This document shows, piece by piece, positions 35,101-47,100 of a stretch of 64,000 nt of DNA. The stretch is from positions 23,024,234 to 23,088,233 of the forward strand of contig NC_044014.1 of NCBI RefSeq assembly GCF_900496995.4. Direction: 5' to 3'. Every line of letters starts with the position of its first letter. Within the stretch, counting starts at the first letter, position 1. The stretch is from Aquila chrysaetos chrysaetos. Taxonomy: Eukaryota > Chordata > Aves > Accipitriformes > Accipitridae. The translations under genes and the position numbers were made by a program. A model generated the notes under the pieces. It saw only the letters and a program-made list of their open reading frames with translations, did not search any database and was not told the origin of the DNA.

Positions 35101-38100
35101 CTTTGGTCTGTCGTCTTGAAGAGTCATTGTGCCAGCTCTGAAAATAGAGACTAATAGTCATTACAGCAACTTCTGTAAAGTCAGTGAAGTGGATTGATTT
35201 AAAGAAGGTGACCTCACCCACATAAAAATGTTCAACTTAATCTGTCTTAAATCAAGACTTATAATTTAAACATGGACCTGGAAACTAACTTGCACTTTGA
35301 ATTATAAGCATGACCTTCACGTTGATAGAGTGTACAACTATGTAAACTCTGCAGTTTCTAACAATAAGAGAAATATATTTTTAATTCCTTTCGCATGTGA
35401 CTGTAACTATTTCATCATTTCCTGAGTTGTTAACAGCCAAGCAGGGAAAGATTAATTTCAGTAGGATTCAAAATATTTGTGTTTCAAAGAGAAAGTTCAG
35501 ACCTATGAATGTACACTGGATAAAACATCAAGAAGCTCCCAAGGTGCAGGTAGGAGATAAATCCTGTGCATGGGTAAAGTTGTAAAGCTGGAATTCTTTT
35601 AAGTTGATTTCATTCAGAGACTAGTGCGGGTGACAGGGATTGCAAAATCCCTAGTGACTTTTCTGGTTTCTCTCCCCTTCTTCCCCAGCTCTCATATTTT
35701 ATGGCATGGTTTAGAGACTGCTCCAGAGAAAGCCGGGGGTGGAGACACATGAGGCGTTCTAGTTTGAGGTAGTGTACTGTTAATATTGGTGGTCCAGACA
35801 ACTGTTAGCAGAGGACCTAGCAGGTCACAGGTGATGTACATTGACATATCTATGAAGACGGTAGTTCCAAAGTACTTTCCTACCTAGTGTTCAGACCAGC
35901 ATCATCTCCTTTTTTTCATGACTCTTCATGAATTCAATACAATAGAAACTGTTTTGATATGCCACTGGCAGTATCTCCAAACTCCTCCTATCCTCAGGGT
36001 ATTTGATGCAGACTCATTCCCATTGTTCTTAACAGTGATTTCTTCTCTTTCTTTTCAAAGATTTAACCTCTGGGACAGTGCCTCTGCAGATATATTCAGG
36101 GGACTTGATGGTGGGAGAAACAAGCATCACCTATCATACCGACATGGAGGAAATTAGCAGTCTGTTGGCTAATGCAGCCAACCCGGTACAGTTCATGTGC
36201 CAGGTAATGACTCTGGCAAATAGCTGCTTTGGAAACCAGTTCTTTCAGAGGCTAGACAAGTGGACATAAGCAAAAATGCTTGCCATGAAGTAGCTCTTCT
36301 GAAGTGAAGAAATGCAAGGTTATGTAGGGATTTTCACATAATCTTAACATCCCCTTTTAGCAAAAGCATGGGTGATCTTTCCGGAGCAAATAGCTGCCTA
36401 AGGTGACTCAGGCCATCCAGCTAAAAAAAAAAATGTAGTCAATCAACACTCACATTTAGACCTCGATGGCTTGAAAAGATTGGGATGACAGAACTTGATA
36501 TAACAGAAAGTACCATAAAGAAATAAATTGTTTGGAAATTTGTACCTGAGGGTTCTTGGAAAACATGTGAAAAGGTAGCAAAGATTCATACTAGCTGAAT
36601 GAAGTAGAGTAACATAAAATGATTTGTTTATTCTTAGCACTTATTTCTTTAAAGCCACTCCTCAGTTCTCATATCATATTTTGCACAGCTGTGGTACCTG
36701 AACCCTGTCAGAGGGGTAAAGCTTGCACAAGCACGTTCTCCAGATGTGTTGTCTTTGCTGCCTGCCTGTATGTCCCTGATCAGCTGTGTAGTGGAAGTGT
36801 ACAGAGTAGTGTTAGTCACCAGCAAACCTGGGTCAGGGGAGACTGTCTTTCCCTTTCTTTTTAGTTCCAAGTTATGGAGCAGTTGGTACTGGGCTGTGCC
36901 TCTACTTGGGGAATAGGCATGCTTCCCAGTCTTTGGGTAAGAACCAGTCCGAAAGCCAAACCCAGAGTGTACACCAGAGCAATTAAAAATGGACTAGTTC
37001 ATACTTAGAGCAGGAGTGACACTTCATTGGAACAGTTTCAGAGTAAGATTATACCTGTCAAGGAAGTAGACAGTAACAGTTTTCTGTGCTTCTAGTTGCA
37101 TGAGTGACTTTTCTCATGGTACTCTGTCTGTGTGGAGTGTATGGTTCTCCTCTGCTCCAATTAATGATACTCTGTTTCTGGACCAGGAAGCTATTCATGT
37201 TCTTTGCTTGACCTGAACATTGCTACTTTCAGTGTTTATGCCTACTGTTTTCTGATATGTGCTAAATAAAGTAACACCTTATAAATCTCACCTTAACTGA
37301 ATCTCCAGACTCCCCCAAACAAAATCACTTTCCATTTATCTCTAGGCTTTTAAAATCGTTCCATACAGCATAGAAGCACTGGACAAACTGTTGACTGAGT
37401 CACTCAAGAAGAATATTCCTGCCAGTGGCTTACACCTGTTTGGAATCAACCAGCTGGAAGAAGAAGATATGACGACAAGTAAGCTGAAATATTTTTGTTT
37501 TCTTTTTAAACTTCATCTGTATCAGTCGTTTTACCTTGGAGTGCCTTAACACTACAGTGTGTGGTACCTGCATAGGCTGTCTCAAAAATCTTGGGTCTCA
37601 TCCAGGAGGCTAAATTTCTGATGATGCCTATAGAGAGGGGATTGCCATTTGGGTTGGGTGACCCTTTTTTTATTACATGTATCAGTCTCACTTCCTTGCA
37701 CTGCAACAGATGCAGCTATGTACACAGCTTCAAACACAACCAAAGTGAAAAAATGATGCTCCCCCAAAAGTCTCCCATGTTTTCTCCCTTGTTCTTCTCC
37801 CAGTCCCATGTGGCATTTCTCCCCAGCTCAGTCCTTTTCCCCCAACCCCATGACTCTGCTCTAAGGTGCACAGTGGGCACCCAGCAGTTGGATTGGTGTG
37901 GCACCATGAATGGTTGCCTTACAGCAACTGGGTCCTACTGGAATGATGATCTAAGAGGTCCTTGCAAACCTGTGATCCTACACACATTAAGGTATTACAG
38001 TGCCAGAATCCCCACTAAAGGTCATAGGACTTAAGCCTGGAGGTCAGCTAGATAACTCAGTTAATTTGTGCAGTTAGCTCCATTCTGAAACTGTATCTAT

Positions 38101-41100
38101 ACTTTTCAGGGCTTTCATACCTGCTTTGGTCTATGTGTTTGCTAGGAATTTTGTTTCTCACCTACTGGCTTTGTTGCTGCTAGAGAGAAACTCTAGATTC
38201 TAACAGGCTCCTGTTCTCACAGATCAGAGGGATGAGGAGTTGCCAACACTGCTTCACTTTTCTGCAAGATACGGGCTGAAGAACCTCACCGCCTTGCTGC
38301 TTACATGCCCTGGCGCACTGCAGGCCTACAGTGTAGCCAACAAATATGGCCACTATCCAAACACCATAGCAGAAAAGCATGGCTTTAAGGACCTCCGCCA
38401 ATTCATTGATGAATATGTGGTAAGAGGAAGCAGCAGTCCTTCTGCATTTTCCCACAGCAAGTGTAGGCAGTGGCACCAAGCTTGAGACTTAGTGTTGTGG
38501 GAGCAGGAGTGATGGGGTAATAAAGGGTGCAATGTGGTGTGGTAGGGTGTAGAAGACGGACATTCAGCCACACTGAAAGCTTCCAGGCTGGAGGGTTGGG
38601 TGCATCTCTGGAGCTGGGGAAGTTCTTGGGGCTTTTCCACAGAGCAAATAAGATGGAATCAGAGACTGCCATGCTGGGTTTCCTTATCATCCATCCATCT
38701 AATGAAGTTTGTGCATGGATGTGGTTGCTGTACTCTTCTAACCTCTGATCTTGGGAAAACTATAGCCCCTTCATCCCACTTACTTTGGGGAATAATTATG
38801 GGAACAGAATATGTTTGGGAAGATACAATCTGAGGTGCTCTCTGATTAGTCATAGTACAGTCTGGATTGCTTATTAGCTCATTCACAGCTGATCTGTGTA
38901 GTCTGCCTGCTCCACTTGAAATCCATTCCTTCCTGTGTTAGAATAGCTGTCCGTTCCCTACTTGTTCGTTCTGGGAGCTCAATTCACATTTCAGTTCTCT
39001 TTGAGCTAACCCCATCCCCAGAAAACAGCACTCTGACTTTTCCAGATTATGACATGGACCTGACTCCACCTGCACCAGGCAACTGTTTCTGTGGTGTCCT
39101 TAGGATAAACCCCATGCACACCTTTCTTTTCCATTTGAGTTGTTTTCAGCTTGTATGCTTCAAAATAATGAGTAGCTCCTTGACTCAGATCACATGAATT
39201 CTTGAGCAGATTTTATTTCCCTTGACTTTTAGTTGAAAAGTTGTGTGTAGTTGTCCCTAACAGTTGTCTGAATGGTGGGTGATAGATCTGCCAGCCTTAG
39301 TGTGGTTCTGCAAGCCAATTACGGTAGTGTTTAAGCCCTATTTTGGAGGCATGGGTCCTTCTTAGACTTGGGACTTGCTTCTTCACGTAAGCATAAATTT
39401 AGGGTTATATATATACTAGAGCTAAATAAAAGTCATTCCCTGTTCTGAGATCAGGAGGGCTGCAGAAACTGTAAATTGTGTGATTAAAATCTTTGCATTG
39501 GGGTAAGTGAGAGATGCTTAGGAAGTCCTTCCAACCTCTTACTGCAGTACTGTGCTCTTCCCGTGTCCTCCTTTCCACCAGCACAGTGATAGAGCTGTGT
39601 AAAGAGTAGGTCCAGCTTACTGACCATGAAGCTATCTGTGCAGCTTAGTACCAGAGCAAACAAATGATCTGATATCTAGTATGGATATCTGAAAATCCCA
39701 GTAAACCCCCTTACTCACCTTATTTTCTCTCTGGCAGAAGTCCCTCCACACCTTTCTAAAGCATCGCATGAGCTACCTGCCTGATCCATTTTGACTGTGG
39801 AGGGAAGCATGTGTAGACAGTTTTGACACACATGCCCTGTGGATTGAAGGCCCATGAGGTGGCGGTTGTAGATGGAAGAATATCTTGTAGTACTGCAACT
39901 ATGGCTGTGCTTGTGACATAGTTGGAACTTGGAGAGGAGGCTGGGAAGAAGCTTTGAATTTTGCTCCCTTGAGTGGTTTGGTGGTTTGGTGCACTGCCCT
40001 CCCCTCCCAGTCCCCCCACCCCATGTTGCAAATATGTGAGAAAGGGTTCTGCTGTCCTGTGAATCGAAAGTTGCCTGTATTACATGAACAGCTGCCTGCT
40101 GTGAGGTTTCCTGTTAGTCTCACAGAAAAGGGTCTGTGTACTCCCACTCTGGGTGTTATGTGCTGCTGCTAAGGCCAAGAAACTGAAACTGAATCTACAC
40201 CAAAGCTAAAACTTTGCTTTCTTATAAGTGCTCCACATGTGGCAAGCTTTCCCCTTTATGGTCAGCTACGCTTACCCCAAAACAGCATTTGACAAGCATT
40301 TGTATTTTTAGACTGAGCTTTGCTTATGTTCAAGGAGTTTGCAGACATCAGGTAGGACGTGAAATTGAGGGAGTGAGCTGTAATGGCTTTTCAGAATGTG
40401 TCAGCACCAACTTGTTTCACATTCATTACCTGTTCAACATAGATCTTGAAGGCTGGGCCCAGACAGCTGTAGTGGGGATTTAATTCCTTAGTCTTAGTCT
40501 TTGGGAATGGGCTGCTTTTAGAAGGTTTTTTCCATCAGCGATGGGAGAGTGAGATATACTTTGCTTGCTTTGATTCTCCAGATTCTTTATTTAAATGAGA
40601 CTTGAACATTTATTTTTTTCTTGCCCTCCTTCCTCTCCAGGAAACTGCAGATATGCTGAAGAGTCACATTAAGGAAGAGCTGATGCAAGGCGAGGAGGAT
40701 GAGTCTGTTTATGAGTCCATGGCTCATCTGTCCACTGATCTGTTAATGAAATGTTCCTTGAATCCTGGCTCCGATGAAGAGCTTTATGAATCCATGGCTG
40801 GATTTGTCCCTGGTGCCTCAGAAGATCTCTGTATGTATATTCATAGAATCACAGAATTGTAGGGTGGTTTGCATTGGAAGGGACCTCTAAAGGTCATCTA
40901 GTCCAACCCCCATGCAATGGGCGGAGACATCTTCAACTAGATCAGGTTGCTCAGACCCTCTGTCCAAGAGGCCTAAGCTGATCCATTTCTCTTATACATA
41001 GTAGCACCTTATACATAGTTGAGTTTCAGAGTTCAGGGCTGGTTATAGCTTTTCTGCTCTCACCACAAGGAGACCATGCTCTGGTTCTGATGTTGGGTGA

Positions 41101-44100
41101 CTGATAAAATTGCTCTAAACCTTTCTTTGATTGCCAGTGTACAAGAGCAGTTTCCTTGGTGCTTTGAGGACTCACTAAACCCTGAGCAAGTGAATTAGCA
41201 TTTGGAAGAGACCAAATTTTCTACCATGTCCTCCTTCTCCCTCCTGAGATCCAGGGAGGTAGGGACACTCTGACTTACGACACTGTGGGAAAAGAACACT
41301 ATGCAAGATGTGATTTTACTGACGACTGGGAAACTGAAAAACAAGAGCTGAGCTTCTACCTCAACAGCTTGAGAACAAAAGAAAGTGAACATCTAGAAAT
41401 ACGTCAACTGAAAAGATTATAATTGAAAAATCATTATTCTAATCCACTTAGTTTATTGCTAAAAATATAGAGCTAATTCTGATAAATATGCAGATGTTTA
41501 ACTTTTTCACCATTCCATTAATATTCAGTGAGACTGATTGCAAATATCAAGTTAAGCACCTATGTTAAGCAGTTGTAAATTTGGTGTTCTTACTTATCTG
41601 CCTATTTGGTCTGGCTTCATCCCACTGATATATTTTATGATTCCCATGATGAGCAGAGAATCTAGCTTACTATAGTTTAAGTACCTGCATAAGGACTTCC
41701 AGTGTTCCTGCAGTTTTAAGTGTGCTGCCTCAGGGGAAAAGCTTTCTTACTGAAACACTTTAGCTTACAGACTTTATCTGTCCTGGGCTGATTTTCTCCT
41801 CTTTGAAATTAAACGATGTTATAAAACACGTTTGTGTTGATTAAGGATTCCAGAAGATTTGGTCAGTTCTCTGCCTGAAATCATTAACTCTTCTCTGCAA
41901 AGTTTTGTTTGGCTGCTGCAGGGATAGTTTTGCTACCAAACCCACGATTATTCTGCCTTCAGGTGGAGATAAGCAGTAAGGCCGGTTGGATTCCTAAGGA
42001 ACAAAGCTGCTGTTGTTCGCAGTAATGGGGGTGAGAGTTTCTAGATGTTTGGAAGCTCTGCCTGCAATCTGTGCGCCTCTGAATGGGGTTGATTGACTAA
42101 GTCTGTGGAGGGGCAAAGCCCATGCTTAAAATAACAAAGCCCAACTTGTTTTCTTCCACCCCTCAAATGTCCAGATCTCCCAGAAGCTATGCAGGGGATA
42201 TTCCTTTCTTTTGTGCATGCAAATCAAGCTCCCTGTAATTTACCACTTTTGAACTGGACTCTGAAAAGCCTTTCTGAAGATATTCTCATTTGTTCAGATT
42301 TAGGTGAGAATTGCTTCCTGTCAAGAAAACTCATCAGCCCTGCAGAGTGTTGGTGGAAGAACTAGTTGTTTAAAGATGCTTGTTTCTTCTTCCCTACTGA
42401 AGATCACCACCTCCCTCAGTCTTCTGTCTCAGTTGCTTGTGTGCATGTCCCCTTGCCTGTTTCTGTCAAACAAGCTACATTAAGTTAAACAGTTCAAGTA
42501 CACGGGCTTTTCTGCCCTCACTTACTCTGATTGACAGATCTCAGGAGGGAGTTTGGCTGGTGTTTTGGATGAATACACGAAACAGAGGCTGCTTGGCTGA
42601 CAGGCATGGAGATGAAGAACTAGGAAAAGTTGCCGTGGGATGGGAGAGGTTGTGCATTTGAAGCCTAAGTCAGGTGGCTTTCCTTAAGCCTCCTCAGCAG
42701 CAAAGGCCCAGCAGGCATATGTCCTTTAGGGGAATCTTCTGCGAGCACAGCCGCATCAGCAGGGTGACAGAGGTCTCTGGGATCAGCAGCAGAAAGTTCT
42801 ACTGGTGTGCAAATGTGCTGCAGGGCTAGTAGGTCTAGAAAGGTAAAAACCCAAGCTGTCCCTAAAGTAAGTACTTATGATTCCTTTACTGAAAAGCAGA
42901 GCCAAATGAGTCTGTGTTTTAAAATGTTTTTGTCATTGGCGAGATGCTATATATGGCTTATCTGTAATACCTCAACAGGGAATGTGAGTGTGCTTCCTGC
43001 TGCTTCTGGAGTTCTCCCAGCATATTGCTCCTGCACACAATGTTACCTTTCACTTAGGAGCCTTTTACTGAAAATCTGTTTTTCTTATGTAGTCTGTTAA
43101 GTCTTTGCCTGAAGAATATTTACAGCTTGTCTGAACAGTGCTTAAAATCTACCTCTCTTGTAACAGGTAAGGTTAAATTGGCACAATGTTCTATGCTTAG
43201 ATTGGTTGTCTCAAAGTGAAGGTATTTCAATATTATTTAGAATACCAGCACACAGGCAAACCCTCACTGAAGTTAGTGGGAATGCTGGCTGGTTTAGAAC
43301 TGCCATCACAAATAAAGGCTTCAAACTTTTGTACTGACTTAAAAGTTTGCGAGGATGAAAAACTCCCTAGGAAATCATAATCAATTCTACTGAGGTACTT
43401 TCTCCAGGTCAGAGTAGCCCTTAAGTGAGTAGTTATGGCTGTGGTGTAGAGTACAATACTTGGGCTATTTTAAGTGTAGCCATACTGTGGCAGCATGCCC
43501 ATTTATTGTGATAAAGATGTGCTTCTACCACAGTTCTTCAGAGACTGATCAAAGGAAGGTTAGATACCACAGGGTCAATTTGTCTGGCAGGAACTGGTTT
43601 GAGAATAAGGTAACACAGGACTGGAGCCATTGTAATGAGTTAAAAGTAGTAGCAAATACTTGAATACTGGAGTGTTCTGTTAGTTCTTGTATTCTTCATC
43701 CCAATTCTGATTTTTCAATGCATTTTTATGTGGTTTTTTTTCCTCCCTGCCTTTGGTCCTGGGGAACCATTTACAGAGAAAGTGCAGAAGCTGTGCAAGG
43801 GCCCAGTTTTACTTAAGCTGATGCTGCATGAGTTGCACACACCTGTGTTGAGTTGCTAGTTTTCCCTTTAAGTTTTGAGATAATTGATGGAATTAAAAAA
43901 AAAAAAAAGAAAAAAAAGAAAAGGTTTTGTTCATCTACAGAATGTTGCCTCCTCTTCTGCTGGAGGGGAGCATTCTTTCCCAGGTAGGTCTTAATGCGCT
44001 GAGCAGTGTAGATCATAAAGTACTCCTAACAAATCAGTGGGAACTTAACTAGCTCCTACTGTTACCTTGTTTGCTGTTCTTTAATAATGAGATTGAAGTG

Positions 44101-47100
44101 CCTTATTTAATTTCTTATGATTAATCTAATTGTTCCCGCTTCAGAAGAACATTTCCCTCTTATTACACTTTTCAAATACCTGTAAAGTCAAACATAATTT
44201 TCCAGAATATGCTCCAGGTTGGTACAGGTTGCAGGTGAATGTCATTTAGCTGAGTCACTCACACACTGTAACAAACAGCAGCTGAATAGCAAAAAGGGAG
44301 AGTTATCTCTATCATATCAGTCTGGTAGTATGAACTACAGCATCAGATAAAGTGCTTTGCTCTTTCTGCTTTTCTTTCATCAGCAACTCCTGCTGATTTT
44401 TGCAAAACAGTATTTTGAGTAGGCTGGAGTTGTATGCAGGAGAGCAAGGACTTTTGAAAGTGCTGAAAACCTGTTTGGTTTGTGTGAAGATTAAACTGCC
44501 TGGTTTGTGTATGTGTTATTATGCTGTTTTACTTGGGGAAAGAATTAGGCTGTATTTCCTCTGTCCAAGGTCAGAACAGTGGCAGTGGCCAAGGGCTGGT
44601 GGCAACAAGTCCGGACTCTTAGCACTGTTTCCATATCTATGAACTGTGAGGACACTCAGACCCTAGATAGTGTTAGTTTTATGCAGAGGTTTAATCCTTT
44701 ACCCTAGAAACTTTTCAGCTGACTAAAATCTGTTCTGTAATTTGCAGACCTCCAACACCTAAAGAGTAGATATTAGTTCACATATAAGCTGTTATGCCCT
44801 TATTCTACTCTCTTGCATATCCTCTCCTTCCTCTACCATTTTATTGTCTTGAGACCAAGCTTTCAACACTGTCCGCATTGATTTTTATTTTTTCTGTAGT
44901 TAATGCAAGAAACAGCAGCCTCCTTGTCATCCTTGAACAAACTGAGAGAATTGTGCACAAAAATATAGCTGCTTATAAAGTTCTGAGTTGTGATTTATGC
45001 GAACACATTGTAGCCTTTGTCTTGCATAATAAAGGACTGGTGTCTGTAAAGAGGTAGCTTGCTTCATGCGCAGGAATACCTGGTTTCTAGTGTTTGCAAA
45101 TGTTTAAAGGGGATTGTTACTTTCTAAAGGGTGCCCACGCATGGATATTTTAGCTGTTGTGAAGGGTCTGTAGGTCATAACTTGTCTTCTGTGTGCCTGT
45201 CTGTTCACAGGTTGGTTGAGCTCCTTTATGAAGCCTTAAACCCTCCAAAGGGAAACTGAAACTCTTTGAATAAATATCTTTTAGCTACTAAATTCTGACA
45301 TCTAGGAACTACTTAACCCTCTTCCTGCTAACTTTTCAGAGCAACTTTCCCCAATAGCCTCAGGAAAATCTGGGGACCTTTCCTGTGATACACAAAGTTT
45401 GTGTGCACCACCTTCTTGTCACTTCTGTCTCACTAGCCACTGCAGCAAGTGGAACAGGAGGTGTCAGTGATGAAGTAGAGAACTTCTCTTCAATTTTGGC
45501 ACATGGGTGAGATGTTAGGTCTCATCTGTGTGCAAGACAGGCCCATGTGCAAGAGGGTAGCGAGGTGGCAATCATGTCTTCTAAGGAGAACTAATTAGTT
45601 GATGAATTTAACTACATTGACTATGTGATAGAAAACAAACACTGCAGTATCCTGTTGCACTACTGTTTTAGTAATCCTGCAGAGCACAGCCAAAACTGGG
45701 AAAGTACTATTCCCTCCACAGAGAATGAAAGGAACTTGGCACATCTGTCACATTGTGTTCTGCCCTGAAATCCATAAAGTAGTGGCTTTCCTCTGGGCCT
45801 GTATTTGCTACAGGTTCATTTCTAAAAGCTACATTAAAAATAATCGAGGTGGCTGCAAGGTGGAAAAATCGCTCTACAGAAAAATACAGGTTTGTAGTGC
45901 TGATTCTTTAGGATGTTCAAATGTCAAATCTGTTCTTCCATGTAGTGCAGTGATACTTAAGTGAACTTTATACTAGGTTGGTGGTGAGCAGATTAGCTCC
46001 AGCAGCATGCAGCTTGGCATGGACTGCAGAGCTGTTGCGAAGCTGCTGATATAGTTAGTCCACACAGCATGCAGTATTGCTGTGGGTATGCTGGAGGTAT
46101 TCCTGTGAGGTTAAAGCTAGGTTGGGTGCATTCACATGACTGTCAGTGGGTCCTTTGACAATTATTGTTTAAAAAAAACCCACAACATTCTAACAAAGCA
46201 AAATCTTGCTAGCATATTCTCATCCCTTTCTCATAATCTTCTCAGCTTTGGAGGAAAAAAATAAGAAAGGTCAGCAAATATTAAAAAGACATTTATAGAG
46301 AAATGTTTCATATTCTCTCATGTAACCCAAGCCATCTAGTTTACATAGTAATAGATTTTCACAATGTGCCTCAGCGATTTACATATATCAATAAACCTCA
46401 ACAGTTCATTTATACTACTCTTGGTTTTAATATTATTAGGAGCATGGTTACCTAACACTTTATTTCAGTTTTAGGATTAGTTTTAGGGTTACGATGAGGT
46501 TGACCCTTTTTTTTAAAATCAGAATTCTTCATGTCAAAACACTGACTTAACAAAGTACTTTATTGTTTGCTGTCACTCCTTTCTCAGTACTAAATTATCA
46601 TTTGACCCTCTGAACACCCTCCAGTCCAACTAATTAACTCAGCCAGCTGTTTTGACTTTTATTCAATAAACAAAACAAATACTATCTTCTGTGTCATGGG
46701 CAAATTGCCCTTAATGTCTTATTTTGCCAAGTCACAGAGTTTCCACTCAGTCTGGCTTCTCAGGAGCACAGTGCAGAGACCAAAACCTTCACCTGACCCA
46801 CACACTCTCAGTAATAGCTAATCCTTAGTGCCTGCTTGGAGCCTTGTCAGAACTTCTCAAGCAATGTTAGTCACCCTCAAGCATAACTATCAGGCAGCTG
46901 GCAAAGATTTGTGCAGACAGTATGGAATAGCAACTTAGGAGCCTTTTTTGAGACGTCTGGTCAGTTGCCTGGCTTCCTCTTTGATTTTCACCATAAACCA
47001 AAGGTCCAGTCAGAAATATCACATAATTTTATTATATTATATTACATTGTTCTACATGTTTAAGGGCATAATCAACAGGTTCATCTTTCTGATTTTTTTC

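Noticed and set aside
37591-38034. 147-codon plus-strand open frame in PIK3AP1 intron 6
   Set aside because: Lies wholly within an intron, has no recognisable motif, and overlaps unrelated minus-strand frames of similar length.
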